From: Odontocerum albicorne
Lineage: Eukaryota > Arthropoda > Insecta > Trichoptera > Odontoceridae
DNA length: 64,000 nt
NCBI GenBank assembly: GCA_949825065.1
Contig: OX463849.1
Span: 28,818,043-28,882,042 of the forward strand
Reading direction: 5' to 3'
In this document: piece by piece, positions 30,421 through 41,010 of the stretch
Layout: every line of letters starts with the position of its first letter
How positions within the stretch are numbered: position 1 is the stretch's first letter
Translations under genes and position numbers: made by a program
Notes under the pieces: model-generated
Databases searched by the model: none
The model's input: the letters and a program-made list of their open reading frames with translations, nothing else
What the model was told of the DNA's origin: nothing

Positions 30421-31204
30421 TCTCAACAATTAATTTATCAGACAAATAAGAAATCTACCTCAATAAATTTAAACATATAATTAAAAAAAAAAACACAATT
30501 TTTGTCATTAATATGTTGAAATGAAATGTTGAAACAGTCATCTTTTCCGAACGTTCGGTTAAATAAAACCTTGTTTTTTTCAATGTCAATTCCACCATCT
30601 GGGGTAATATTTCTTTAGACGTGTGTGACGACATAATATATCAGCCTTCCAAATAGACCACATACATAACGTTACTCAGAGTATCCGAGAGGCTTTGACA
30701 AAAATCACAATTTTTCTTCTCTAAATCAACTATAGTGACACTTCCGTATTTTTTGCCTTTCTCCTCGCTATGCTACTTGACTTTTGCAAGCCATCTGTGT
30801 GACAAAAAAATAAGAATGTTAAAAGATGTTGTAAAAAAATCGTTCAGAGGTCAACATACAAGGTTAGCGCGGTGAGCCTGTTGAGATATCAGCTCAGCGT
30901 TGCCGCCAAAATGATGTTGATTGATACCGTGGCCATATGTAACCAAGTTCCTCCGGCTCTCTCACCTCGACACATATTCAGCTATAGTGGCCGGCAAGAA
31001 AGAAAGGCGCCAGTCGGCATGGAAGTGTTGCACTCAGCGGATAAATTGGACGGATACGAGACACTGAATGTTACTAGATGCGACATACTTATTTTATGTC
31101 AACGGTCAAATTACCTACATAATAATTTACATTGCCATCACGCCATTTTCATGTTGTGATAGGCAGAGAGTTGGGATAGGCAGAGTTGGGATAGGCAAAA
31201 CGTT
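30421..31204. other. Unassigned stretch with a 95-codon frame
   Basis: The frame at 30872-31159 (starting MSLLRYQLSVAAKMMLIDTV) is followed by an RTE-B 3' end in reverse (ccatcacgccattttcatgt, gataggcagagag). I see no domain in it. The rest is AT-rich. Confidence 0.35.
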
Positions 31205-31700
31205 AGATCCATACAAAAAGGGTCCAGATCAAAGAGTTTAGGCAGTCGATCGAAGAGTGGTTGTTATTGAGACAGAAGTTCGAATACTTGGGCTTGCAGG
31301 AGGAATGATTTGTAGTTAGAGTTGTTTGTGTGGACTCTTGAGTGCGGTGTCTTTTGGTGATTATGTGCGACATATTATGCGATGGACTTTTTGGTCTGTC
31401 TGGAGTGATGAAGTGTGAGGGGTTTGATTCGCGTGATATATATATACATATGTAATTGAGGGTTACTATAGTATTTATCGAGTTGGTGAGAGTATGCAAC
31501 GGAGTATTGTACGAGTATAATCAACAACCGGAAAGAAATATTAATATATTTATCCATGTTATATATCCTCAGTAACATACAGGCAAAAACCTAGTTTACT
31601 GGGGACACGACAAATGAAAGGCAACAAACCCAGATCCATTAAAATTGTGTCCACATTAAATTACCTGTTGTTTTTTTTCACAAATCATGTATTTATAAAA
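31205..31700 (-). mobile_element. CR1-like LINE 3' region
   Basis: Aligns with 7020-7440 over its whole length: 'gtggttgttattgagacaga', 'tgtgaggggtttgattcgcg', 'gtttactggggacacgacaa', 'atgaaaggcaacaaacccag'. It includes an insertion (ATATATAC run and gagggttactatagta) relative to the first copy. No coding part. Confidence 0.7.
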
Positions 31701-31734
31701 ATTATAGTCATATATAAATAAATATATTTCGTAT

Positions 31735-31917
31735 CTTACACGTTCATACACCGTCTCATATAACTCAGACGATTTATTTGACTTCTTACATTCTTCTTTC
31801 AAAATATCATTAAATTAATCAACTCCACTTTCCTCGGTATTTCTCTAACAATTCTTCCACTCACATTTGCACTATATATTTATTTTCTTGGACGTTCTTT
31901 ATTCATTCGTTCCATGT
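31735..31917 (-). pseudogene. RTE-B LINE fragment
   Basis: 'cattcatacaccgtctcata' type wording: here cgttcatacaccgtctcata, then ttctttcaaaatatcattaa and 'cacatttgcactatatattt'. This stretch is the uninterrupted equivalent of the mariner target at 54258-54259 (tcaaaatatcatt). Confidence 0.8.
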
Positions 31918-32085
31918 TATATGTTCTCAGTAAGATACAGGCAAAAGCCTAGTTTACTAAGGACACGACTAATGAAAGGCAACAAACCCAGATTCATAAA
32001 AATTGTACGTCCAAATTAAATTACCTGTTATTTTTTTCACTAATTATGTATTTATAAAAATTCTTGTCATATACGAGTATAAATA
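31918..32085 (-). mobile_element. CR1-like LINE 3' end
   Basis: Repeat of the block seen at 31555-31700: 'ctcagtaagatacaggcaaa', 'agcctagtttactaaggaca', 'cgactaatgaaaggcaacaa'. The two CR1-like copies flank an RTE-B piece, so one insertion may lie within another. Confidence 0.7.
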
Positions 32086-32239
32086 AAGAAAAAAATATTT
32101 AAAATACACCTTTTCTCATCCCTAGATTAGCGGTTTAGGTCAAATATATGACAAAAATGTAATTGCTGGCATTAATTATAAGTACTTAATCTCAAAATAA
32201 TGTCATAATACGAGAGGTATTATACGCAAACACACATAC

Positions 32240-33010
32240 CATCATTCCGTCTACCTAAAGGGGTAAGTAGAGAAGAGAGAGCGTCAAAGATTCCTATCGA
32301 CACATATCTTCCTCATCTACATTCATACATCTTCACATACAACTGCAACGATTTCTCTGTCATTCTACTTTTATTTTTTTTAAATACCACTCAGTTGTTT
32401 TAACCATATTTTCATTGGTCTTCCTCTACCCCGCCTTTACCTCAAATTTGTTTTGTTAGTCTTTCTTCTACTACTATTAAAATCCGAAAGGTGTCCTATT
32501 TGGGCCATGTACTTAGCGCAGCAAAGTACAAATTACTGCACCTGATTATCCAAGGCAAAATAGAGGGTCGAAGAGGTGTTGGCAGGAGGCAAATCTCCTG
32601 GCTCCGCAATATACGTGATTGGACTGGTATAAGGAGCGTCTTCGGGCTGCCGGGATCTTTTTCGGGCTGCCGGGGATAAAAATGTCTACTCTCAGGTGAT
32701 ATTTAACGTTGGGGGGACCTGACATGACACTGGGAAGAAGAAGTCTTACTTCATTCATTCATTATACATGTCCAAACCATAGAGTGCAGAGTTGCCTTCT
32801 TCAGCTTACTCAATACATAAGCTTTAAGTTCAGATTCATCCCTGATCCCATGACGTATTCTGTCATATATTGTTAATCCATGTATTATTTTTGATACACA
32901 CATTTATAAAGAATTTATTCGGCTCCTTTCAGTCTTTTTCCACGCCCACATTTCCCTCCCATACATCAAAGATGGTACTAAAATATTGTTGTGGATTAAC
33001 GTTTTAGCAG
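32240..33010 (-). pseudogene. RTE-B LINE C-terminus, split by RTE-E
   Basis: 3' end 'catcattccgtctacctaaa', ggggtaagtagag, then 'cttcctcatctacattcata'; after the insert at 32468-32741 it resumes with 'cattatacatgtccaaacca', 'cccatgacgtattctgtcat', 'ccctcccatacatcaaagat'. The same blocks occur uninterrupted at 9390-9840. Confidence 0.75.
32468..32741 (+). pseudogene. RTE-E LINE 3' end inserted in RTE-B
   Basis: The frame reads KIRKVSYLGHVLSAAKYKLL, HLIIQGKIEGRRGVGRRQIS and WLRNIRDWTGIRS, the C-terminal region of an insect LINE ('YLGHV.R..KY.LLQLI.QGKI.G.RG.GR...SWL.N'). It ends with an AAG-type tail. agtctttctt (32458-32467) and agtcttactt (32742-32751) are the target duplication with one difference, and 9618-9627 shows the uninterrupted host. 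An internal 20-bp repeat (cttcgggctgccgggatctt and ttcgggctgccggggat) is present. Confidence 0.85.
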
Positions 33011-33261
33011 ATGATAGCATTTTAGATACAAAATATTACAAAAAAACAACTAAAATTAAGTTTAATTTTTTTGGCCTGGGACAATTCAGCCCCTGTAATC
33101 GAGCCTTCGGGGTAAAAACCAATGAATAAGACACAGAACTCGAGGTTTGTCATTAGACATGTTAGTAACGCGACTGCACGTGAAGATACATCACTCGCAT
33201 TGAGAAATAACACTTTGGAGTTAAGAGTATTATTACTAGACGAAGTTTATTACCAGACAGG
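33011..33261. other. Unassigned stretch
   Basis: Small frames on both strands with no domain. No family match. Confidence 0.4.
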
Positions 33262-33350
33262 GACATTTTTTTTCTTGCATACCATCGGTAATCGAACCCG
33301 AAACCTACAGATGGACGTCAAGAGTCTTGCCAACTAGGCCACTAGGAATG
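33262..33350 (-). mobile_element. tRNA-derived SINE head
   Basis: The reverse complement reads 'tggcctagttggcaagactc' (A-box side) and 'ggtttcgggttcgattaccg' (B box). No acceptor pairing. The body that would follow is not recognised. Confidence 0.6.
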
Positions 33351-33429
33351 GAGACAGGTGGTGTACCAAGTTCCAGATATTCCAGAGGACCACTAAGCTT
33401 AGCATTGAGCACACGACGAAAAAGATTGT

Positions 33430-33590
33430 TTCATAAATGTCCTCAGTGAGATACAGGCAAAAGCCTAGTTTACTGGGGACACGACAAATGAAAGGCAACA
33501 AACCCAGATCCATTTAAAAAGAGTGTCCGAATTAAATTACCTGTTGTTCTTTCGCAAATTATGTATATTTCTTGTCATATGTAAAACAAA
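33430..33590 (-). mobile_element. CR1-like LINE 3' end
   Basis: 'cctcagtgagatacaggcaa', 'gtttactggggacacgacaa', 'atgaaaggcaacaaacccag', and the upstream 'caaattatgtatatttcttg'. Followed by an AT-rich (aaataaataa) run. Confidence 0.75.
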
Positions 33591-33959
33591 TAAATAAAAT
33601 AAATAAAAATAAATGAGAAATAAATTAACGTTTTTTTTTTAAACAATTCACAATGCTGAGCGTTCTCTGTAGTTGTACATCTTTTTCTATCAGAATATCG
33701 CGTCTGTATTGGTAGGAAGTTGATTAATGTGAAGCAAGCTGACCTCCAGCTTTTTGTGCCGGCGGAAAGGAGCTCTTGAGTCCGCTCTTGGAATTACGCA
33801 ATGTCCAAGAGAGCAGAGCTTGGTATCGGCACCGACACTAATGAACTACCGAAGGATATGCACAATTAATCTGTTCTTCTGTAGAGCCCCGCAGCTGAAA
33901 TGTTTCGCTAATTTCACTGTTATTAATGACAGTTGTTAATTTATTTAACGCAGACTAGA
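33591..33959. other. Unassigned stretch
   Basis: Moderate GC content at 33720-33850 and a 61-codon frame without a domain. Confidence 0.4.
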
Positions 33960-34605
33960 ATTCCATCTTAATATGCTTAATTTTATATATTTATTAATTT
34001 ATTAACACTTCATTATAAAAAAAAATCTGGCGGGCTCATTGCCAGACGACAATCTCTTCCAACCAACTAGACAAAACACAATAAAAGTAAAAGTTAGATA
34101 TCATCAATCAAAGGAAAAGGAAGGGATAGTGGAGAGGAAAGAAAAATCAGGAATGAAACACGTTATATTACTGACTATAAATTTGTTTGTAACTGGTTCC
34201 AGAGTTTCCCTGCATGGACAGTTAAGGACGACGTAAAAAAAGAAGAGCGGTGAACTGGGAAGGCCAATAAACAATCTCTGTTCGAGTGGAGTGCTAGTTC
34301 ATGATCGGAAAGACGCTGAAATTTTTCGGAAAATAAGACGGGGCGGTGGGACGGTCAAGGGTATAATAATATAATAGAGATATGTGAATTTTCCGTCCAT
34401 TTCTCACGATCAAAAAATTCGGCGCCTTCTGGTATGAAGTGGTATGATCGTACTTTCTCAGATTAAAAATAAATATTAAACGAACATTTTGAAGACGCTG
34501 TTATTATTTGTCCAGCTGGTCCTCCGTAATATCCAAATAACAGACGTCCGCATAGTCCAAAATCGGAAAGAGTAGAGATCGTACGAGTATAATTTTGTAA
34601 TTAAG
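33960..34605 (-). pseudogene. LINE-J 3' part with reverse-transcriptase C-terminus
   Basis: Minus-strand copy containing the tail (ggcgggctcattgccagacg, acaatctcttccaaccaact), the UTR (aaaggaaaaggaagggatag) and coding blocks up to 'ctggtcctccgtaatatcca' (the EEQLDKLQ region near 34510-34545). It lacks about 45 bp around the stop codon compared with 29822-30420 (gactataaatttgtttgtaa junction). Heavily mutated. Confidence 0.75.
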
Positions 34606-35511
34606 ATATGATTTATAAATTACTATTGGTCATCCAGTTCACCTCAATACATGGTCGAAAATGTTGATTGACCAGCGTAACAAAATTTAATGTCTCGCAC
34701 ACTTAATTTTTTAAGCCACATTGTACTGTATTGTCTATACATTATTCACCTTTATTGAAAATGAGAAACAGGCGTGTTACCAACGTGATCACAGGGGTGG
34801 ACAAATTAGAAACAGGCGTGTTATCAACGTGAACACAGGGATGGACATATTTGCTCTTTATCATACTTATAATGCTATAGTATGATTTCACTAAGGTCCA
34901 TGGGCGTGGCCGGCGAGATAGTTCTTCATGCATATTTTAACTTATTCAGGCTGGAAACTTCTGGATCTACACGGTAAACGTAATAGAGCTGGTTAAGACG
35001 ATTTTGTCTTTTTTAATTATATTAGCGTAAGTCTGAAGAAACAAAGCAAGCTAATTTATTCATTAATTTTTAACGGAGCAGTATTAACGAAAATCAAATT
35101 TTTATTACAAAAATTTTACAAAAAAAAACAAAATTCAAATGAAAACAGCAATCAAACAAACCCAAAGTACATCATATCAGAAAAAATAAAAACGGAAAAA
35201 CGATTATTTACACTTTAAAAAAACAGAAAAAAACTGTGACACAAGTATCATACATACGAGTATGTGTACATCAAAAATAAAACTTCCAATTTCGGGTTGT
35301 TAACCTAAACCCAAGTAAATGAAACTCGAGTTACGTCATCGTCATCACGCCATGCCCCTATCGGCACACTGGCACACATCTTACGATTTTGCCACGTCCA
35401 TATACCTCGTTATGCACACTGTCCTATTATTTTAAGTTTTTTTCAGTCTTCCCTCGTTCTGAATTTGATTCATTCGCTCGTATCTTCCATATAACTTGTA
35501 AAGATTATTTT
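34606..35511. other. Spacer with a two-unit tandem repeat
   Basis: 34767-34850 holds two units of 'gagaaacaggcgtgttacca' (second: 'tagaaacaggcgtgttatca') with 'acgtg.acacaggg.tggaca'. The word 'atgggcgtggccggcg' (34901) recurs at 42046. The rest is A-rich. Confidence 0.5.
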
Positions 35512-35880
35512 TTTGAGGTACATGGTAACGCATTGGACTATCGTTCGGAAGGTCGTCGGTTCGAACCCTGCTCTGTGCCTATATCCCCGAATGACAGGCA
35601 TTTTTTCAGTCTAATATTCGAGGGTATAAGGATACATATGACTTTGGTCAAATCTATTCTTTCAAAAAAAGAGAAAAAAAAACATGCCGGTGTGCTTTGA
35701 TCGTCTCACTGGCGTGCCATCAGATCCAGTACAGTGGTGTGGCCGGTGAGTTTGCTGGTGTGCCCCGGCTCACTTACTTACAGAAACAAAAATCTCCACG
35801 GCACAGCTTCTATTTCCAACTGAATTAACGTTGGAATGGCGAAGGGATCCTCGGCTACGAGACCCAGCAACGACGATAAA
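35512..35880 (+). mobile_element. SINE-B copy, full length
   Basis: Head: 'acatggtaacgcattggact' (A-box side) and 'gtcgtcggttcgaaccctgc' (B box). Body: 'tatccccgaatgacaggcat', an A-rich tract near 35665-35685. Tail: 'gccatcagatccagtacagt', 'tccacggcacagcttctatt', 'cgttggaatggcgaagggat', 'acccagcaacgacgataaat'. The length of about 370 bp matches the minus-strand copy at 7700-8015. Confidence 0.85.
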
Positions 35881-36389
35881 TTATTTTTGTAAATCTTTCA
35901 ACATTCATAATTTTTACATGGCTAAACTATTTCAATTGTCCTTTCTTCATCTTCCAAAAAGCTACGACAAAATTTACTAAAGTGTTTCTCTGTCACAAAA
36001 ATAAAAGCAAAACGTATGACTTGCTGAAAACCTGACAATAATCGACTGGCAAGGTTGCGTTGAGAAAACATGTGTTAAGTAAACAATGCTTTATATTTGC
36101 GACAATAGTCCAGTCACGTCACGCTTGTATGGCAGATGGATGCTGATAGAGGAGAGGCCGATAGAATACAGAGATGGAACCTCTAGTCTGTAAGTGGGGC
36201 AACACTCCGCACAATGGCAGGTCAACCTTGCTGCAGGACTTCAATGTGGAACCTTCAAACTCTGTTGACAAGTTAGTTATAACAAATACCCACAGATTTT
36301 GTGACTAATGCAACACGTTTCGGAATAATAATACAATAATGATATATTTCATTGTTAAATTGTAACGCAATTAATTTGGTTCCGATTCC
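35881..36389. other. Unassigned stretch
   Basis: No recognisable coding or repeat content. Confidence 0.45.
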
Positions 36390-36970
36390 ATGCATTCATA
36401 CATCCTTTGGAAGGAGGTTCATATATCCTTTTGGAGGAGGTTTATATTTCCGTTTATAAATCCTTTGGGAGGAGGAACACATTGTTGTGACAAAATACGA
36501 ATTTCAGTTTAGGGTACATACTCGTACATTATTTGGGAGGGCGTACATACATCCGTTCATAAATCCTTTGGGAGGAAGAACACATTGTTGTGACAGAATA
36601 CGGATTTAAGAGATAATGATTCATACATTCTTTGGTAGGAGGTTTATACATCCGTTTATAAATCCTTTGGGAGGAGGAACACATTGTTGTGACAGAATAC
36701 GGATTTAAGAGATAATGGTTCATACATTCTTTGGGAGGAGGTTTATACATCCGTTTATAAATCCTTTGGGAGGAGAAACACATTGTTGTGACAGAATACG
36801 GATTTAAGAGATAATGGTTCATACATTCTTTGGGAGGAGGTTTATACATCCGTTTATAAATCCTCTGGGAGGAGGACCACATTGTTGTGACAGAATACGG
36901 ATTTAAGAGTTTGGGAGAAGGAACAGATTATTGTGACAGAATACGGATTTAAGTGATTAGGGATGGATGT
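36390..36970. repeat. 99-bp tandem array derived from an RTE-B fragment
   Basis: About five units of 99 bp containing 'ggttcatacattctttggga', 'aatcctttgggaggaggaac', 'acattgttgtgacagaatac', ggatttaagagat. The word 'gtgacagaatacggatttaa' is the RTE-B coding block seen at 5365 (gtgacagaatacggaatgaa), and the last unit runs on into further RTE-B sequence (gtgattagggatggatgtgg). As 99 is a multiple of three, a 117-codon minus-strand frame with 33-residue repeats survives, but it is a by-product of the array. Confidence 0.9.
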
Positions 36971-37019
36971 GGACTTGAAGCTAATGTGTTGAGTATGAGA
37001 ATAGAGTGTCAGACTTTCA

Positions 37020-37130
37020 TATCGCAACACACCTCTTTCGCTTCTTTTACATTCATACAGGTACGGTTTCTTTAGGTTTTTTACATTATCTTCTTTCAAA
37101 ATATCACTTAAGTCAATCATACTTTCCTAC
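37020..37130 (-). pseudogene. RTE-B LINE fragment
   Basis: 'atatcgcaacacacctcttt', 'cttttacattcatacagg', 'ttctttcaaaatatcactta': the reverse complement of the RTE-B C-terminus, facing the plus-strand RTE-B-derived array. This makes a loose inverted pair. Confidence 0.65.
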
Positions 37131-37574
37131 ATACGCCACCTGAGAAAACAATACCCAAACAGCAGAATTCCTTTTTTTTTCAGTATTCACCCATATGTCG
37201 TATTTACTTTTCCTTACACAATTTTCAATCATTATACTCGTATTATAATACCAAGTAATTATAGTTTAAGATACATTTTTCTTTACTCTGAAATTTCTTT
37301 AAAGTTGATCGCTATTATGTTAGGTTACGTTTGAATTTGAAAAGTAGATCTTTCGTAAGAGATAGTGGGTACCACTGCTGCAAAGGGTACAGCAGAGAGC
37401 AAGCAGATGGGCCACAACGGGCCGATACATGGATTCATGAGAAGGTCACTTGGTATTGTGTGGCGCGTGACACAACACTTGGTTACGGGCTCCACTCATT
37501 CTGTGGGTGATTACATTGATAATTATATGCAAATATTTACAATAACAGGTTTCCTCTAGCCGTACAGCGAAACA
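37131..37574. other. Unassigned stretch
   Basis: 37365-37559 is an open frame of 64 codons in slightly GC-richer sequence, with no domain. 'tattcacccatatgtcgtat' at 37183-37202 resembles RTE-B near 10020. Confidence 0.35.
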
Positions 37575-37660
37575 TAAAACTAATGCTCGAGTGGGTAGCG
37601 TGCTAACTGCTTATTCTTACATTCCGGGTTCCATTTCTGGCTGGGTTGAATTTCCAACAT
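37575..37660 (+). mobile_element. tRNA-like SINE head fragment
   Basis: A-box-like 'gctcgagtgggtagcgtgct' and B-box-like 'ccgggttccatttctggctg', spaced as in tRNA genes but without pairing stems. Family uncertain. Confidence 0.45.
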
Positions 37661-37734
37661 CAATAACGTTATAGTTAGAAAAGCGTGTCTTGCGTAGAAT
37701 ATAGTCGAATAAAGGAGAAAGGCGGATGTTCCTC

Positions 37735-38060
37735 TTTTTTTCTTCTCCTTATCCCATCCATTTGGAGTCGGCTGATTAGACCTTCTTTCTCCATCTCCAT
37801 CGATCTTACCAATCACACGGAAATAATCCAAGTTTCATAATGTCCTCCTTCACTTTCTTATGAAAGGTCTTTTTAGGTCTTCTCTGCGTATATTTGGGAG
37901 CCCCCAATTCGTGTCTGTCTTTAGAGTAGACCCTTCATCTCAACGTTGCACGACCCCATACCAGCGTAATCGCGCTTCCCGGGATTTATCAACTATTGGC
38001 GCCACTTTGATTGTTCCGCGAATCTGTTAATTTCGGATCTTCACCCCAACCCTCTGATAA
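37735..38060 (-). pseudogene. RTE-F LINE C-terminus
   Basis: Minus-strand frame pieces: VDKSREARLRWYGVV-like text from 'accagcgtaatcgcgcttcc' (near 37960-37985), HELGAPKYTQRRPKKTFHKK (near 37910-37850), VKEDIMKLGLFPCDW and SADSKWMG. This matches the pattern '..REARLRWYGHV...RGRPKKRW.D..KEDM...DRxxWR...ADPKWMG' of RTE-like C-termini. Frameshifts and stops. Confidence 0.75.
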
Positions 38061-38365
38061 GTTCACTATCAGACTGCGATGCGAACATTAATCTAGTTCA
38101 CCCCTAACCCAAACAAATATTACGAACTACCCCACATCCCCCCCTCCAATTGTGCAAAGCGCACACGTATAAGTATATATTTATTAACCCCCTGTATTTA
38201 TCTATTTAAAATAAATACCTATCTTAAAAAGACACACCGTTATCCCCCGCTTCCCCATTCTTGTAATATATTATAATATAAGATATCTATATTTGTGTAT
38301 ATATCTCTATCTTTTCTTTCTATATGTAGATATAAAGCGTGACATATAATAATTAAAGTTTATTA
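38061..38365. other. AT-rich spacer
   Basis: Contains cytosine-rich and TATATA-rich stretches. No feature assigned. Confidence 0.45.
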
Positions 38366-38922
38366 TACTAAAGAAAATGTAGCATGGTCTCTGTGACGTT
38401 TCACAAATTTGCCCCAATACAACCATGTAACTTAATTATTTTATCAACTTTAATATAAGCTTCGATTCTAATAAATACCAAGTTATTTAGGTAAATACAT
38501 TACATAAAACTAACAATAATGACAAATTAATATATCTTGTTACAAATTAGCAAAAATATGTCAGTTTGTTAAAATCAAATAATATTTGGTGATGTTTGTC
38601 AAAAGTCACTACGTTAGTCTGCATTGGCTAGGGATGGGGTATACGATAATTGGATTTTCGTTTTTTTATACCTAAAATTAAATGTTCGTAATTAGTATTA
38701 AACCATAGTGGCTTTTGGCCTATTTAAAGATAGATACAAATCATACAATACATTAGAAAGTCAGTATAATGAAAATTAGGAATTAAAACGTCAGTTTAGC
38801 GAAAAACTATTTTTCGATTTATAAAAAAACGATCCGATTTGCAAAAAAAACGATTTTACCCCCATCCCTTTGAGACATGACATTTCAAACGTCACAGGGA
38901 CCATGCTACATTTTCTTGAGTA
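38366..38922. mobile_element. 557-bp TA-flanked MITE related to the one at 19874
   Basis: Inverted ends TACTAAAGAAAATGTAGCAT and, on the other strand, TACTCAAGAAAATGTAGCAT, continuing ggtcYctgtgacgttt. TA on both sides (38364-38365 and 38923-38924). The left half (cacaaatttgccccaataca, aaccatg, then atttatttaggta-type text near 38490) matches the inner part of the 19874-20093 element, but the outermost 25-30 bp of the ends differ. The right half is unique. No coding frame. Confidence 0.85.
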
Positions 38923-38924
38923 TA

Positions 38925-39374
38925 ATATGTAACGTATATGTATATTTATAACATATATATGTAAAATTCTAACCATTCCTCTCTACCATGCTTTTCTTCT
39001 CATGATCAAATCTCAGTCAAATCTCCATGAAATATCCCACGTCCATTTCATAAGTCCGATGAAGGGAAAAGGTATCCTTAAATCGGACCGATACTACGAA
39101 CACAAACCATCAACTCGTAGTACAATCGAGTGACACCCAGTGACCACCGTAGCATGCGCATCTCTGCGACATGAAGCAATTGTTCATCTTTTTTGTAGAT
39201 AGCGGACCTACTCTCTGTCTTGTAGATCTTGCTCTTAAGCTTACGAATAACATCCCTCTTTTAACTTTTAAGAGACGGATATTAGTAAAATTAATAAAAT
39301 AATCCTGAAATGGATTGGGCATATTGAAAGAATGAATTACGAAAGACTTACGAAATAAATATATGTAATTTGTT
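38925..39374. other. Spacer with a short RTE-B fragment
   Basis: 39295-39362 (ataatcctgaaatggattgg, gcatattgaaagaatgaatt) is a plus-strand RTE-B piece coding for a WIGHIERMN-type block. Nothing else is recognised; the 70-codon minus frame at 39110-39322 overlaps it and is not a gene. Confidence 0.5.
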
Positions 39375-39475
39375 TAGTTAAAGTCTTGTTTGTGCTCCCC
39401 TGACATTGAAGTTAAAATCTTTAAACTGGTAGGATTATGCCGTTATATAAAGTTAAACCTCCAGTGTTAATGCCT
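39375..39475 (+). mobile_element. Penelope-like terminal motif
   Basis: 'agtcttgtttgtgctcccct', gacattgaagttaaaat, 'ctttaaactggtaggattat', gccgttatataaag. A diverged copy of the block at 39730-39826. Confidence 0.7.
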
Positions 39476-39622
39476 AACTATAAATAATATATGACAATAT
39501 ATGCGTCTGAGATTAATGGAGAGCGAAGAAAGAGTGGAAGGGCATAGTAGAAGTAATTTTAACTGAAGAAAAGGTAAGTAGTATGATTATCAGAAGAGCA
39601 TGTATGACAATATATATATTTT

Positions 39623-39826
39623 TGTAATTTGTTTTATCAAGCACTGTATTTCACTTTTTGTAACGGTGTAACACTACCGGCTTAAAAGCTTTCACCTCAT
39701 CATTAGGGGAGCACAAGAAAGACTTGTGTTTGTGCTCCGCTGATGATGAGATGAAAGCCTTGAAACCCGTAGGATTATACCGTTACAAAAAGTGGAATAA
39801 ACAATGTTTGATAAAAACAAATTACA
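39623..39826. mobile_element. Penelope-like terminal motifs in head-to-head palindrome
   Basis: A minus-strand copy (39623-39722) meets a plus-strand copy (39723-39826). The arms are each about 95 bp with about 85 to 90 percent identity by eye: gtaacggtgtaacactaccg against ggattataccgttacaaaaa, and ggggagcacaa against 'ttgtgctcc'. The centre is 'gaaagacttgtgt'. Inverted and tandem terminal repeats are a known habit of Penelope-like elements. Confidence 0.8.
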
Positions 39827-40644
39827 ATGCCTTTAAACCTCCACAATGTTAATGCCTTAACTCTAAACAATAATGTACATTTTTATAATTTTTTGTACAT
39901 GGGTTCTACATGGTACAGCAGGAAGTTTATTGCTATAAAAGTAATTTCTTCCAACCACTTAAGTAATTTTAGACATATGGACGATCATTTTATACGAATT
40001 GTTTTAATCAATCACAGGCGGAGGAATACAGCCTCAAGAGAGCCTCGGTATAGTAGGTAGACGTGTAGCGGAGATTAGTGTAATTACAAAGTAATTTATT
40101 GTTAAAGAACTCATTTAACAATCATGGGATCAGGTGAAAAGCATGTCTAAATAAATTACAAAGAATTCTAAAAAGTCCCCTATGTAAATAAATTGTGGCA
40201 TTATTTTAATCGGCACAAAAAAGCATGTTGACCTATGGAAGAAGTGCTCCATTCTAGTGTGCATCTCTCAATGCCAGCGCTCGCTGGTGTTGGTGCCACT
40301 CCATGCGGTGGTGATGCGGTGCCCATGTGGCGCCTGATGATTCAGCGCTCTCGTCCAAAAAGGACAGACCAGGGGCCGAGCCGGGCCGGCCTTCCTCTCG
40401 GCTCCGGGCGGCGTGGAAGCGCCTCGCAGCGCCTTGCGCAATCCGGCCAAATATCAACAACACACACACCTCGCGGATTACCGACTACAGATACAGTTCG
40501 ATAGAGTGTCCTTCTGCTATTTGTATTGTATCAACTGTTCAGAATGAAGCTTCTAAATAAATAATGCCGTTAGACACTGGAACCAACTTCCAGCTGCCGT
40601 AAGCTTGCTTTAAAATGATAAATATATAATACTACTTTATTTTT
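39827..40644. other. Unassigned stretch with a GC-rich core
   Basis: 40240-40470 is very GC-rich and open in several frames on both strands (up to 89 codons), none with a recognised domain. High GC by itself keeps frames open, so I do not call a gene. 40480-40640 is AT-rich; 'cagataccgttagacactgg' type LINE wording (ccgttagacactggaaccaa) at 40565 may be a RLWN-like LINE fragment. Confidence 0.4.
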
Positions 40645-40865
40645 TTATAATTTGTTTAATCAAACACTTCATTCCACTTTATATAACGGTATAACTCTGC
40701 CGGTTTCAAGGTTTTCACATCACCATCAGGGGAGCACAAACAAGACTCACTTATTTGTGCTCCCCTGAGTCTTGTTTGTGGTCCCCTGACGATAAGCTGA
40801 AAATCTTTAGGCCGAAGCCACACCAAAGTGCTTCGTTAGGTGCTAAGCTAGGTTTTATGTGACTT

Positions 40866-40914
40866 GTGGCCAAGCATGAAGTCACATATACTAGGTGACT
40901 TCATGCTTGGCCAC
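40866..40914. repeat. 20-bp perfect subterminal hairpin
   Basis: gtggccaagcatgaagtcac (40866-40885) is the exact reverse complement of 40895-40914, with a 9-base spacer. It lies inside the left end of the Harbinger derivative and may have formed by foldback. Confidence 0.95.
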
Positions 40915-41010
40915 ACCAAACTGCTTCGCACAAATTCATTTGACATTTGGGAGCGGTTGAGTCAACAAACGACGCCGCTCTCAAAATTAACCAATTTCAT
41001 TACAACTTAC

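Noticed and set aside
36529..36882. Open frame of 117 codons with 33-residue repeats as a repeat protein
   Set aside because: The periodicity comes from a 99-bp minisatellite seeded by an RTE-B fragment; 99 is divisible by three, so the frame stays open by accident.
39375..39475. Confident hammerhead ribozyme call
   Set aside because: The core order is similar, but stem I does not pair, stem III has a bulge, and this copy lacks the gatgatgag core. Kept only as a hypothesis under findings.
40235..40560. GC-rich frames (60-89 codons on both strands) as genes or a CpG-island promoter
   Set aside because: Several frames are open at once, as expected of GC-rich sequence, and none has a domain. 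No evidence for a promoter beyond composition.
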